Shown piece by piece: positions 10,539 through 19,262 of a DNA stretch of 64,000 bases. Below the pieces are notes generated by a model. That model searched no databases, had not been told where the DNA came from, and saw nothing but the letters and a program-made list of their open reading frames with translations. How positions within the stretch are numbered: the stretch's first letter is position 1; the number at the start of each line of letters is the position of its first letter. Made by a program: the position numbers and the translations under genes. The DNA lies in the NCBI RefSeq assembly GCF_036541425.1, contig NZ_JAZHFT010000001.1, positions 248,001 to 312,000 of the forward strand, read 5' to 3'. Source of the DNA: Consotaella aegiceratis (GTDB lineage: Bacteria > Pseudomonadota > Alphaproteobacteria > Rhizobiales > Rhizobiaceae).

Positions 10539-12548
10539 TCAGCCGGCCCGCCCGCCCTGACCGGATTGCTGATCGCCAAATTTGGGCCGCGTGTCGATCA
10601 GGCGCAGCTTTTGTGCTGCCGGCGTGGCCGCCGCTTCGTCCTTCAGCCCCGGGACGAGATGACCCAGTTGAGCAATCGCGCGCGGTTCGTCGCCGGATGC
10701 CACGGCCGATTCGATGGCATCGATATTGCGGCGCAGCAGCGTCAGATTGGTGGCTCGCGACCGTGCGATCATGATGCCGGACCAACCGGTACCTTCGACG
10801 ATCTCGTCCGGCCCGAAGAGCTCTTCCTTGAGCTTCTCGCCTTTGCGCAGACCGATGAGGTCGATGCCGATATCGACGTAGGGTCGCAATCCGGCAAGCT
10901 GGATCAGCCGTTCCGCCAGTTCCAGGATGCGGATCGGCTCGCCCATGTCGAGGACCAGGATCTGGCCCTGGGCGTTGTGGTCGTTGAGGCCGTGGCCGGC
11001 AGCATGGAGAATGAGCCGCGACGCCTCCGGAATCGTCATGAAATAGCGATAGATGTCGGGATGCGTCACGGTCAGCGGACCGCCGCGTTCGAGCTGCTCC
11101 TGGAACAGCGGGATGACCGACCCGGTGGATCCCATGACGTTGCCGAAGCGGACGGTCAGGAAGCGTGTGCCCTGCTGCGAGAGATCCAGCGCCTGACAGT
11201 AGGTTTCGGCTGCCCGCTTGGTGGCGCCCATGACGTTGGCGGGGTTCACCGCCTTGTCGGTGGAGACCATGACGAACGCCAGGGCGCCGCAATGCAGCGC
11301 TGCGTCGGCGACGTTCCGCGTGCCCAGGAGATTCGTCTCGATGCCTTCGAGCGGATTGTCTTCGACGATCGGCACATGCTTCAGTGCGGCGGCGTGGAAG
11401 ACGACCTCAGGCTTCACCTGCTCGAACAAATCCGCCACACGCGCTCCGTGACGCACGTCGGTGACCCTTGCCGTGACGGCGACCTGTGGGTGCTTGTCGC
11501 TCATATGCCGGTGGATTCGGTAGAGAGCGTATTCGTTGTTGTCGACCAGCAAGAGATGGCGCGGATGGAAGGGCGCGATCTGTCTGACCAGCTCCGAGCC
11601 GATCGAGCCGCCAGCTCCCGTCACGGCAACGCAGCGGCCGTTGAGCAGGTTCGCGACCTCGTCGACGTCAATCTGAATTTCCTGGCGGCCGACCAGATCC
11701 TCCAACGACAGCGGACGCGGCACGATCTGCGTCGTGTCGCGGATCAAGCCAGCCTGAGAAATGTCATGCAGACGCCGGACCGTGAGCTTGTGAGGCGCAG
11801 CATGCGCGACCACGCTGGTCAACTCCTGCGCCGTGATCTCGGTCGATGTTACGATCAACTCGTCGATCGGCAACGCCTTCAGATCGCTTTTGCGCAGCAC
11901 CGCCGGCAAGTCTTCCAACGTACCCAACACCCGGATGCCATGCAGCTGGCGCCGCCGGTTCTTGAGGCGCGGATCGATGAGCCCGAGGATGTTGACGCCG
12001 CTGTGGTTGCGCCGCGCATCGCGGATGAACAGATCCGCATTGTCGTTGAATCCATAAAGCAAAGCATTGTGCTTCGTCGGCCAGAAGCCGCTGCGCCGCG
12101 ATTCCGACAGGCCATTCTCCTTGGTCACCCGGTAAAGCAAGCGAGGCCCGCCGAGGGCGACGATCATCACGAACCACGTGGTGACCATGGCGCTGCGCGG
12201 CAGCCAGGCGCCACGATACAGGAGAAAATGGCCGATCACGAAGATCACCGTGATGGCAGTGGCGGCTTTGACAATCGAAATCACATCGAGAAGCGAGGCG
12301 TAACGCCAAGCTCCGCGATTGAGCGAAAAGAGAGGGAAGAGACAGGCGCTCAGCGCCGTGAAGGCGATAATGATCGCCCAAAGCTGCCACGTGGTGAACA
12401 GCGGCCCGTATCCATAGGCCAGCGCAAGAGCAAGCGTGATGGAGAAGGCCGCGACCAAGATGTCGTGAGCAGCTCCAAGCGGCTGGAGCGAGCTACGCGG
12501 CAATTTCGAAATCATCGAACGAAATGGATTATGCTTCAGCACAGCCAC
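10539..12548 (-). CDS. membrane-bound nucleoside-diphosphate-sugar 4,6-dehydratase (CapD/WbpM/PglF type)
   Basis: 669-residue enzyme expected to convert UDP-N-acetyl-sugars to 4-keto-6-deoxy forms for capsule, O-antigen or glycan synthesis. The first 150 residues contain four hydrophobic helices, followed by a CoA-binding-like domain. The catalytic Rossmann domain starts with AVTGAGGSIGSELV near residue 308. The motif VSTDKAVNPANVMGATKR shows the Ser-Met-Lys form of the catalytic triad, in which Met replaces the Tyr of ordinary SDRs, as in WbpM and PglF. It is alone here, convergent with fumC. A promoter-like TTGGCT-N17-CTAGTT lies upstream on the minus strand, which is weak evidence. Confidence 0.9.
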   Translation of the reverse strand: MAVLKHNPFRSMISKLPRSSLQPLGAAHDILVAAFSITLALALAYGYGPLFTTWQLWAIIIAFTALSACLFPLFSLNRGAWRYASLLDVISIVKAATAITVIFVIGHFLLYRGAWLPRSAMVTTWFVMIVALGGPRLLYRVTKENGLSESRRSGFWPTKHNALLYGFNDNADLFIRDARRNHSGVNILGLIDPRLKNRRRQLHGIRVLGTLEDLPAVLRKSDLKALPIDELIVTSTEITAQELTSVVAHAAPHKLTVRRLHDISQAGLIRDTTQIVPRPLSLEDLVGRQEIQIDVDEVANLLNGRCVAVTGAGGSIGSELVRQIAPFHPRHLLLVDNNEYALYRIHRHMSDKHPQVAVTARVTDVRHGARVADLFEQVKPEVVFHAAALKHVPIVEDNPLEGIETNLLGTRNVADAALHCGALAFVMVSTDKAVNPANVMGATKRAAETYCQALDLSQQGTRFLTVRFGNVMGSTGSVIPLFQEQLERGGPLTVTHPDIYRYFMTIPEASRLILHAAGHGLNDHNAQGQILVLDMGEPIRILELAERLIQLAGLRPYVDIGIDLIGLRKGEKLKEELFGPDEIVEGTGWSGIMIARSRATNLTLLRRNIDAIESAVASGDEPRAIAQLGHLVPGLKDEAAATPAAQKLRLIDTRPKFGDQQSGQGGRAG

Positions 12549-12787
12549 TCTGATTTCTGATGGGGCTAGTGGCCGATGGAGCCGCTATCCATTGGGCATT
12601 CGAGAACATTCCCGATTAAATGGCGCTCTCGCAGGAAAAACTAGATGGCGTTTGGGCGGAAAGCCAAATCACGAAAGTTTTCTGACGTACGGACAACTTT
12701 ATTGGACTCCGCGCTGCGCTGCGCTGCGCGATCGCTATGCGCCCTGATGCCGCTGGCGTGGCGAAGCGACAGTCAGGGATCCAACCC

Positions 12788-13324
12788 TCATATCATCCGA
12801 ATGCGCCAGCCAGCCTCCATAAAACGCCGGATCGCCTCATCGGCGACCTCTTTTGCCGACTTGTCGATAGTGACAGCAATCCCCGGTTCGTCGGTCTCCA
12901 GCGGCTCCAGATCTCCGAATTGGGAAGCCAGCAGGGAGGCGGGCATATAGTGACCCGATCGCGCGGCGAGACGCTCTGCGACCAGTGACGCATCGGCGGC
13001 GAGAAACAGGAAACGGACATCGGCGTCCGCCGCCCGCAGGATGTCACGGTAGCTGCGCTTCAAGGCCGAACAGGTTGCAACGACGCTGCGTCCGGCACAC
13101 GCCTCGGCGCTGATCCAATCCCGGATCGTCGAAAGCCAGGGCCACCGATCCTCGTCCTGAAGCGGGATGCCGTGCGACATCTTTGCGATGTTCTCGGGCG
13201 GATGGAAATCGTCGGCCTCCGCGAACTGCCAACCCAGGCGTTCCGCCAGAATTCGGGCCGTGGTCGTCTTGCCGACGCCGGCCGGTCCCATCACGATCAG
13301 GGCCTTCGAGGTCGATTTCATCAT
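12788..13324 (-). CDS. gntK: gluconokinase (thermoresistant GntK type)
   Basis: Phosphorylates D-gluconate to 6-phosphogluconate, feeding the Entner-Doudoroff or pentose phosphate route. The 178 residues match the family length. The P-loop GPAGVGKTT is at residues 13-21, followed by EADDFHPPENIAKMSHGIPL and LKRSYRDILR, all typical of GntK. It diverges from the FadR-type regulator at 13587, and a palindromic operator sits in the shared intergenic region, so joint control with the TRAP importer is likely. ATG codons at 13324 and 13321 are both possible. Confidence 0.94.
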   Translation of the reverse strand: MMKSTSKALIVMGPAGVGKTTTARILAERLGWQFAEADDFHPPENIAKMSHGIPLQDEDRWPWLSTIRDWISAEACAGRSVVATCSALKRSYRDILRAADADVRFLFLAADASLVAERLAARSGHYMPASLLASQFGDLEPLETDEPGIAVTIDKSAKEVADEAIRRFMEAGWRIRMI

Positions 13325-13529
13325 CCGTCACCAATGGCTTGGCGGGCACCCAAAGCCCCGCCCGGCGCGTCGTCGCGCCTCACATAATCGCTTCGCCCCC
13401 TGAGCGACAACGGCCCGCCGCGACGCAGGTCGGCTCAAGCCGCCCAGCAAGTCGTCCGTCGAACGCGATCCCGTTTTACCCCTTCGGCGCTGCAAGATCG
13501 TTTTGACGCACTGCACATGTCGAACTGGG

Positions 13530-13558
13530 TTGCACTCCATGTCTGACATGGATATACC
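13530..13558 (+). promoter_or_regulatory. promoter with a perfect palindromic operator filling its spacer
   Basis: TTGCAC (13530-13535) and TATACC (13553-13558) are 17 bp apart, 29 bp before the regulator's start codon. The spacer 13536-13552 is itself a perfect 17-bp palindrome, TCCATGTC-T-GACATGGA. A repressor bound there would block RNA polymerase. A related half site ACATGTC lies at 13515-13521. The obvious binder is the FadR-type protein encoded directly downstream; this is inference. Confidence 0.7.
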
Positions 13559-13586
13559 TTTTGTCAGGCTTGGGGAGGCATCGGTA

Positions 13587-14456
13587 ATGGGCAAGACGGG
13601 AGTCGTCAACAATGAGCGTTCATTGGGCGCCCAGGTTGCCGAATCCTTGGCCCGGGAGCTTCTCTCCGGCGCCTATCGTCCAGGCGACATCCTGCCGAAG
13701 GAAATCGAGCTGACCGAGCGGTTCGGCGTCAGCCGTGCGTCGGTCCGCAGCGGGCTGCAGTCGCTGACCGCCTGCGGCATGGTCCGCCGCCTCGCCGGCC
13801 AGGGCACCATCGTCCAGGACGTGGGCGAATGGAACATTCTCGACCCCGTCATCACCCGGCGGCTCGCCGATCAGGAAACGCCGCATCCGGACCTGGTACG
13901 GGCCATCTTCTCGTTCCGCTATGCGGCCGAACCGCTGATCTCGGCGATCGCGGCCAAAAGCGCCAGCGCGCGCGACCTCCTGGCCATGGAAGAAGCCTTC
14001 GAGGGCATGACGCGTGCCGTCGAGTTCGGCACCCTGCGCTGGGATCGCGCCGACTTCAGCGAACACGACGTGGATTTTCACGCCGCGATCTACCGCGCGA
14101 CGCGCAACGCGATCTGGGCACAACTCGTCCACATCCTGCGGCCGGCGATCACCCTCGTGGTGCGCCAGAGCAACGAGACGGCGGACGAACTGCGCGACAG
14201 CCTCGGCCGTCACCACCGGCTCATGGAGGCGATCCGGCTTCGCGATCCGCACGGCGCCTTCAAGGCCGCCCGGAGCGTCATGGACCGCACCGCCCAGGAT
14301 CTTCACATCAATCCCGATTCCGGCATCGATGGCGATGCCGGCAATGCGCTTCTCGTCTTGTCGGAAGATCTCGACGCCGGGACGGCGAAGCCCCCTTCCC
14401 ATCGCGACCATGAAGCAGAAACGGGCCCGAGCCCGAAACAGGAGGAACGATCATGA
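13587..14456 (+). CDS. GntR-family (FadR subgroup) transcriptional regulator
   Basis: 289 residues: an N-terminal winged helix-turn-helix (about residues 14-80, with PKEIELTERFGVSRASVRSGLQ split across it) and a C-terminal all-helical FCD ligand domain from about residue 110. WNILDPVITRR after the DNA-binding domain is typical of the FadR subgroup. The ATG at 13587 is chosen because GGGGAGG lies 9 bp upstream; in-frame ATGs at 13503 and 13539 fall in or before the promoter palindrome. Its stop overlaps the start of the TRAP binding protein by ATGA, so it heads the importer operon, and it diverges from gntK. Sugar acids such as gluconate or uronates are likely effectors. Confidence 0.9.
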   Translation: MGKTGVVNNERSLGAQVAESLARELLSGAYRPGDILPKEIELTERFGVSRASVRSGLQSLTACGMVRRLAGQGTIVQDVGEWNILDPVITRRLADQETPHPDLVRAIFSFRYAAEPLISAIAAKSASARDLLAMEEAFEGMTRAVEFGTLRWDRADFSEHDVDFHAAIYRATRNAIWAQLVHILRPAITLVVRQSNETADELRDSLGRHHRLMEAIRLRDPHGAFKAARSVMDRTAQDLHINPDSGIDGDAGNALLVLSEDLDAGTAKPPSHRDHEAETGPSPKQEERS

Positions 14457-15502
14457 TTGCCTTACCGACCAAGCGCCTGCTTGCCAGCCTCTGCGGCCTC
14501 GCGGTCGCCGCCATGGCGGGCGCGGCCCTGACGACCGACAGCGCACTCGCCCAGGCCGAATACAGCTGGACCTTCCAGACGTCGGAGACGAACGGCGAAC
14601 CGCAGTTCGAGATCAAGAAGGAGTGGGCCGACAACATCAAGACGATGAGCGGCGGCCGGATCGAGATCGAGATCCTGCCGGTCAACGCCGTGGTGCCCTC
14701 CAACCAGACGCTCGACGCGGTGGCGGCCGGCATCCTGCAGGGCCATCTCACCGACCCCAGCTACTTCTCCGGCAAGGACCCCGCCTTCGGCATGATGGGC
14801 AACCTCGTCGGCGCTTGGGGCGATCCACTCGAGTTCCTGGAATACATGAAATACAACGGCGGCGAGGAGCTCTATAACGAACTGGTCGAGCCCTACGGCC
14901 TGCATCTCATCGGCGCCGCGGCCACCGGACTGGAGTCGCTGCCGTCGACCAAGCCGATCCGCACCGTCGAGGACCTCAAGGGCCTGAAGCTGCGCGCGCC
15001 GGAAGGCATGGTCTACGACATCTTCTCCAAGGCGGGCGCGACGCCGGTCAACCTGCCGGGCTCGGAGGTCTATACCTCTCTCGAGAAGGGTGTGATCGAC
15101 GCCGCCGACTACACGGTGTTCGCGACCAACCAGGCTCAGGGACTGCACGGCTTCGCCAAGTATCCGAGCTATCCGGGCTTCCACTCGCTGCCGATGGTGT
15201 CGGTGTCGATCAACAAGCAGATCTGGGACGGACTGCCGGACGATCTGAAGACGATCCTGGAGACGGCGACCGATTCGATGGCCTACGAGATGGTGGCCAA
15301 GCTCAAGCAGCGCGACATCGAGGCCGTGGCCGAGGCACGCCAGGACCCGAACATCGAGATCGTCGACCTGCCGCCCGAGGAGCGCGCCAAGTTCCGCAAC
15401 ATCGCGCGTCAGGAGTGGGAAGTCTGGGCCAAGAAGAACGAGATCACGCAGAAGTACTACGACTCCGTGACGAAGTTCCTCAAGGACCGCGGCATGATGT
15501 AG
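14453..15502 (+). CDS. TRAP transporter solute-binding protein (DctP family)
   Basis: Periplasmic binding protein of 349 residues that delivers a small organic acid to the DctQ-DctM membrane complex. A Sec signal peptide covers about residues 1-34, with a hydrophobic core and a cut near ALAQA. Downstream, GLKLRAPEGMVYDIF contains the conserved Arg that usually binds the substrate carboxylate in this family. AGGAGG precedes the ATG, which overlaps the regulator's stop. Neighbouring gluconokinase suggests a sugar acid substrate, but the sequence does not fix it. Confidence 0.93.
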   Translation: MIALPTKRLLASLCGLAVAAMAGAALTTDSALAQAEYSWTFQTSETNGEPQFEIKKEWADNIKTMSGGRIEIEILPVNAVVPSNQTLDAVAAGILQGHLTDPSYFSGKDPAFGMMGNLVGAWGDPLEFLEYMKYNGGEELYNELVEPYGLHLIGAAATGLESLPSTKPIRTVEDLKGLKLRAPEGMVYDIFSKAGATPVNLPGSEVYTSLEKGVIDAADYTVFATNQAQGLHGFAKYPSYPGFHSLPMVSVSINKQIWDGLPDDLKTILETATDSMAYEMVAKLKQRDIEAVAEARQDPNIEIVDLPPEERAKFRNIARQEWEVWAKKNEITQKYYDSVTKFLKDRGMM

Positions 15503-15518
15503 GCGGCCGAACCGCCTG

Positions 15519-15553
15519 TGCGCGGCGGGTGGTGCAGAGCCTCCCGCCGCGCA
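15519..15553 (+). other. stem-loop between the TRAP binding protein and small permease genes
   Basis: TGCGCGGCGGG (15519-15529) and CCCGCCGCGCA (15543-15553) form a perfect 11-bp stem 17 bp past the binding-protein stop. A T-rich stretch follows. It may partly stop transcription or protect the upstream RNA so that binding protein is made in excess of the permeases. Confidence 0.75.
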
Positions 15554-15619
15554 TCCTTTCATTTTCCGTCATGCGGCTCCTGCCGGGACCCCGGCAGCGC
15601 GCTGCCCGAAAGCGTCCTC

Positions 15620-16225
15620 ATGTCCAACAACGATCCTCTATCCGAAGCGGTCGAGCCGATCGACGAACCCAGTTCGGGCAATCGATCCGAGGAAACGCCG
15701 GCAACCGCTCTCGACCGGGCCGTCGTGGCCGCCAGCAAGGCCATCGGCTGGCTGGCCTTCGCGGCGATGGCGATCTCGGTCTACGAGGTGTTCATGCGCT
15801 ATGCGCTGAACTCGCCGACCTCGTGGGTGCACGAAACGACAGTGCTCCTCATCGCCATCATCTTCGCGCTCGGCGGGCCGATCGCGCTCGCCCGCAACAA
15901 GCACATCCGCGTGCGCCTTCTTTACGACATCGCGGGGCCGCGCATGCGCTTCGCGCTCGACCTCTTCAACGGCCTGCTGACGCTGATCTTCACCGCCGGC
16001 ATGTCCTATGCGGCGTGGATCATGTTCTACACCGCCTCACACAATCCGACCGGCGCCTGGCAGCTCGAACGTTCCGGCACCTCCTGGAATCCGCCCTTTC
16101 CGGCGATCACCAAGGGGGTGATCCTGATCGCCGTCACCCTGATGCTCCTCCAGACGGTCATGCATCTCGTCCATACGCTGCGTCAGGGCCCGGTCCCGCA
16201 CCCGGCCGGCGAGGGGGAGCGCTGA
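15620..16225 (+). CDS. TRAP transporter small permease (DctQ family)
   Basis: 201-residue inner-membrane protein with four predicted helices, the first beginning near residue 40 (KAIGWLAFAAMAISVYEVFM). The motif NSPTSWVHETT before the second helix is typical of DctQ. The ATG at 15620 is preferred to an upstream in-frame start at 15518, because that extension is Arg-Ser-rich noise through the stem-loop. It pairs with the DctM-like large subunit directly downstream. Confidence 0.9.
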   Translation: MSNNDPLSEAVEPIDEPSSGNRSEETPATALDRAVVAASKAIGWLAFAAMAISVYEVFMRYALNSPTSWVHETTVLLIAIIFALGGPIALARNKHIRVRLLYDIAGPRMRFALDLFNGLLTLIFTAGMSYAAWIMFYTASHNPTGAWQLERSGTSWNPPFPAITKGVILIAVTLMLLQTVMHLVHTLRQGPVPHPAGEGER

Positions 16226-16226
16226 G

Positions 16227-17555
16227 ATGGGCGGTCTCGGAATGAGTGCAATCGGCATCGAATGGGGCACCTATCTTCTCGTCGGCAGCATCTTCGCGCT
16301 GCTCCTGACCGGCCTGCCGCTCGCCTTCGTCACCGGCCTCGTCGCGCTGGTCTTCACCTTCGGCTGGTTCGGGCCGAACGCCCTGCCGCTGATCACCAGC
16401 CGCATCTACGGCTTCATCACCGAATATTCGCTCGTGGCGGTGCCGATGTTCGTGTTCATGGCGTCGCTGCTCGACCGATCGGGCATCGCCAAGGACCTGT
16501 TCAACTCGATGCGAATATTGGCCGGGCGGCTGCCCGGCGGCGTCGCGGTGCAGACGCTGGTGGTCGCCTTCCTGCTGGCGGCGATGTCCGGCATCATCGG
16601 CGGCGAGATCGTGCTGCTCGGCCTGCTCGCCCTGCCGCAGATGCTGCGTCTCGGCTACGACCGCTCGATCGCCATCGGCGTGGTGTGCGCCGGCGGCTCG
16701 CTCGGCACCATGATCCCGCCCTCGATCGTACTGATCATCTACGGCCTGATCGCCCAAGTGTCGATCGCCGACACCTTCGCGGCCGCGGTGACGCCGGGCA
16801 CCATCCTGATGCTGTCCTACGTCGCCTATGTGATGTTCCGCTGTCTGCGCAATCCGGAGCTCGGCCCGCCCATGCCGGAGAGCGAGCGCCTGCCGCCCAA
16901 GGAGCGCCTGATCACCATCGCCAAGGGGCTGTTCTGGCCGGTGATCATCATCGGCATCGTGCTCGGCACCATCTATGGCGGCATCGCCTCGGTGACCGAG
17001 GCGGCGGCGATGGGCGTCATGGGCGTGCTTGTCGCCATCGTCGCGCGCCGCGAGTTCTCCGCCCGCATGCTGCAGCAGGCCGTGCTCCATACGCTCGACA
17101 CCTGCGGCATGATCATCTGGATCGGCGTGGGCGCTGCCATCCTCGTCGGCGTCTATAATCTGATGGGCGGCAACCGCTTCGTTTCGGGCGCGATCCTCGG
17201 CTTCGAGACATCCCCCACCGTGATCATCGTCATCATGATGGTCATCCTCGGCATTCTCGGGCTGTTCCTCGACTGGATCGGCATCGCCATGCTCGCCCTG
17301 CCGATCTTCGTGCCGATCATCAAGCAGCTCGGCTACGACCCGGTATGGTTCGGCGTGCTCTTCGCCATCAACATGCAGGTCTCGTTCCTGAGCCCGCCCT
17401 TCGGGCCGGCCGCCTTCTACCTGAAGGGCGTCGCCCCGCCGCACATCACGCTGCAGAACATCTTCTCGGCGCTCGTGCCTTTCATCTGCATCCAGATCGC
17501 CGTGCTGGCGCTGCTCGTGGCCTTCCCCGAGATCGCCATGTGGATCCTCCGGTAG
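16227..17555 (+). CDS. TRAP transporter large permease (DctM family)
   Basis: 442-residue membrane protein with about 12 helices that forms the sodium-coupled channel of the TRAP system. Family features include SGIIGGEIVLLGLLALPQML and GGSLGTMIPPSIVLIIYG, the conserved Gly-Pro-Pro-Ser segment. The ATG at 16227 lies one base after the DctQ stop and follows GGGGGAG. ATG 16242 is a possible later start. It ends the importer operon, and a terminator follows. Confidence 0.95.
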   Translation: MGGLGMSAIGIEWGTYLLVGSIFALLLTGLPLAFVTGLVALVFTFGWFGPNALPLITSRIYGFITEYSLVAVPMFVFMASLLDRSGIAKDLFNSMRILAGRLPGGVAVQTLVVAFLLAAMSGIIGGEIVLLGLLALPQMLRLGYDRSIAIGVVCAGGSLGTMIPPSIVLIIYGLIAQVSIADTFAAAVTPGTILMLSYVAYVMFRCLRNPELGPPMPESERLPPKERLITIAKGLFWPVIIIGIVLGTIYGGIASVTEAAAMGVMGVLVAIVARREFSARMLQQAVLHTLDTCGMIIWIGVGAAILVGVYNLMGGNRFVSGAILGFETSPTVIIVIMMVILGILGLFLDWIGIAMLALPIFVPIIKQLGYDPVWFGVLFAINMQVSFLSPPFGPAAFYLKGVAPPHITLQNIFSALVPFICIQIAVLALLVAFPEIAMWILR

Positions 17556-17584
17556 ACCGGGCACCAAGAGAAAATAAAGACAGA

Positions 17585-17617
17585 GGGCCGGACGACACAC
17601 CGTCGGCTGGCCCTTTT
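17585..17617. terminator. terminator between the TRAP operon and the convergent HNH gene
   Basis: GGGCC (17585-17589) pairs with GGCCC (17609-17613), enclosing a second short stem (GACG with CGTC), and TTTT follows. It can serve the TRAP operon from the plus side. Confidence 0.7.
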
Positions 17618-17651
17618 CAAATCGAAATGTGCCCTCCGGCCTGTCCGCCCC

Positions 17652-17924
17652 CTACCGCCGCCGATGCGTCGGAGCGTGAAAGTCGGGCGGCTTGCCGGCG
17701 ATCCAGCGCAGGAACCGCTCGATCCTGGGATCGGCCGCCAGCGGTACGCCCGCATCCGCCATGCGCGCCAGATCGTGGTTGGAAAAGCAGGCGTGGATGG
17801 TCCGATGGCAGATCGGATGGACGGCCGCGACATCGCGCCCGCCGCGGCTCTTGGGTCGGACATGATGCCATTCGACGCGGCGCCCCAAGCGACGCCCGCA
17901 CAGCCAGCAAGTCTCTTCGCCCAC
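17652..17924 (-). CDS. small HNH endonuclease-like protein
   Basis: About 90 residues. It shows CWLCGRRL (one Cys pair), then EWHHVRPKSRGG and VHPICHRTIH, the zinc-ribbon-plus-HNH layout of stand-alone HNH nucleases. No ATG fits; GTG at 17924 is chosen because a purine-rich AGAGAG lies just upstream and the conserved Cys pair begins five residues later. It is the last gene downstream of the iron-type operon, 103 bp after the amidotransferase-like gene, and may be cotranscribed. Small HNH proteins of this type are widespread in Rhizobiales; their role is unknown. Confidence 0.72.
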   Translation of the reverse strand: MGEETCWLCGRRLGRRVEWHHVRPKSRGGRDVAAVHPICHRTIHACFSNHDLARMADAGVPLAADPRIERFLRWIAGKPPDFHAPTHRRR

Positions 17925-18027
17925 CGTCTCTCTTCGCCCGCCGTCCCGTTTCCCGTCGCCATGACCGGACTGTAGGGCGTGCGGCCGCAGCGGCGAGAGA
18001 ATGCCTGTCTTCGAGCGGGTCCGGCGA

Positions 18028-18642
18028 TTATGCGATGGCCATCGCCGACTGCTCGCGCAGCCAGGGCAGGAAGCCGTCGAGAAACCGCGTGGTCGCCGGC
18101 ATGAAGTGATGGCCGTGGTGGAAGAACGGGTCGAGGGTCGTGACGACCATGCGCCCGGCCGTCGTGACCTCGTCGACATAGAGGATCGGTCGGGCTTCCG
18201 GCCCCGTCGCCAATACCTCGGCGCCCTCGGGCGGCGCCAGGAAGCCGTGCAGGTGCCAGGTCAGATCCGCCTGGCCAATCCGGGCGAACAGCGGATGATC
18301 CGGCTTTGCGACGCGGATGCCGAGGTCGGCGCCTGGGGTCAGCCACCACCAGAAATTCGTCTCGCAGGGCTCGAAGGCGACGCCGGGAAGCCAGCGTTCG
18401 CTGTGGCATTCGCCCATGGCGACGACGGTGCCGCCCCGGTCGAGATAGCGCGACAGGACGGCGGCCTGCGGCTCCAGCCGGTAGGCCGCCGTCCGGCACA
18501 GCACGACCACCGCCCCGAACCGGCCGAGATCGGTCTCCGGCAGGGCCTCGGGCCGGATCGTCTCGTCGAAGTAACCGGCATAGCGGCCCTCGATCGCCTC
18601 GATCTGGTAGGCCGCTCCGGCATGGACCGCGAGCATGGTCAT
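18028..18642 (-). CDS. class I glutamine-amidotransferase-like / ThuA-like protein B (uncharacterised)
   Basis: 204 residues with no signal peptide. A Rossmann-like pattern is visible (FGAVVVLCRTAAY, then YLDRGGTVVAMGECHSERWL, then HPLFARI), resembling ThuA and GATase1-like folds. A Cys lies in the GECH segment, but I cannot show a proper catalytic Cys-His-Glu triad. The C-terminal part is His- and aromatic-rich (DPFFHHGHHFMPA). GGAGG precedes ATG 18642, which overlaps the stop of the next related gene upstream. It shares its layout with protein A (18639-19262). Function unknown; location in an iron-type ABC operon suggests a role in siderophore or metal-complex handling. Confidence 0.65.
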   Translation of the reverse strand: MTMLAVHAGAAYQIEAIEGRYAGYFDETIRPEALPETDLGRFGAVVVLCRTAAYRLEPQAAVLSRYLDRGGTVVAMGECHSERWLPGVAFEPCETNFWWWLTPGADLGIRVAKPDHPLFARIGQADLTWHLHGFLAPPEGAEVLATGPEARPILYVDEVTTAGRMVVTTLDPFFHHGHHFMPATTRFLDGFLPWLREQSAMAIA

Positions 18643-19262
18643 GTCGGGACCTCCTCCGGGGTCCAGGCCCGGCACCAGGCAACCAGCCGCGCGGCGATGC
18701 GGCGCTTGACCTCCGGATCGTCGCCGACGCCCCAGAGATCGTTGCCGGAATGAACGAACAGCGCGCCGCCCTGCGGACGTTTCCACTCCCAGTCGACCGG
18801 CAGCCGGCCCGGCCCGATGCCGGTGATCGCCACGGCTCCGTCCGGCGGCGGGTTGTGGCCGCGACCATAGAAGCCGGCGACGCCCCGATTGGTCTCGAGG
18901 GACCGCGCCGCAATCCCGCTGAACACCGGATGCTCGGCAAGGCGGGCCAAGTCGAAATCGCCCCGATGCGGCCGGACGAGCGGAACGAAGGGCTTCAGCC
19001 CCTGGACGAAGGGGCGCACGACGTGGCCGTTGAAAACCATCCGGCCGCCCGCATCGAGGAAGCGCTCCAGGCTTTCCTGTCGTTCCATCAGGTCGAGCTG
19101 ATCGACATGAGCACTGGCGACGAGGCCCGCCGCCGCATCGATGTCGGCTGCGCTCAGGCGGTCCTGCCGGACCGCGCTGATCAAGCCGTCTCGTTCGAGC
19201 GGAGCAAAGGGCGGCGGCAGCGGCGCGTCGGTGGACAGGATGATAAGGACGGGCTTCGTCAT
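18639..19262 (-). CDS. class I glutamine-amidotransferase-like / ThuA-like protein A (uncharacterised)
   Basis: 207 residues, cytoplasmic. It reads VLIILSTDAPLPPPF at the N-terminus, FLDAGGRMVFNGHVVRPFV in the middle and HPVFSGIAARSLETNRGVA later, the same order of blocks as protein B, so the two look like diverged relatives. There is no Cys where GATases carry the nucleophile, so it is unlikely to be an active glutaminase. ATG 19262 overlaps the stop of the upstream ATPase gene by ATGA, and its own stop overlaps protein B, so all are translated from one message. Function unknown. Confidence 0.65.
   Translation of the reverse strand: MTKPVLIILSTDAPLPPPFAPLERDGLISAVRQDRLSAADIDAAAGLVASAHVDQLDLMERQESLERFLDAGGRMVFNGHVVRPFVQGLKPFVPLVRPHRGDFDLARLAEHPVFSGIAARSLETNRGVAGFYGRGHNPPPDGAVAITGIGPGRLPVDWEWKRPQGGALFVHSGNDLWGVGDDPEVKRRIAARLVAWCRAWTPEEVPT

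Noticed and set aside
12711..12730. GCGCT short tandem repeat
   Set aside because: Only three perfect units in a GC-rich region; not enough to call a functional repeat.
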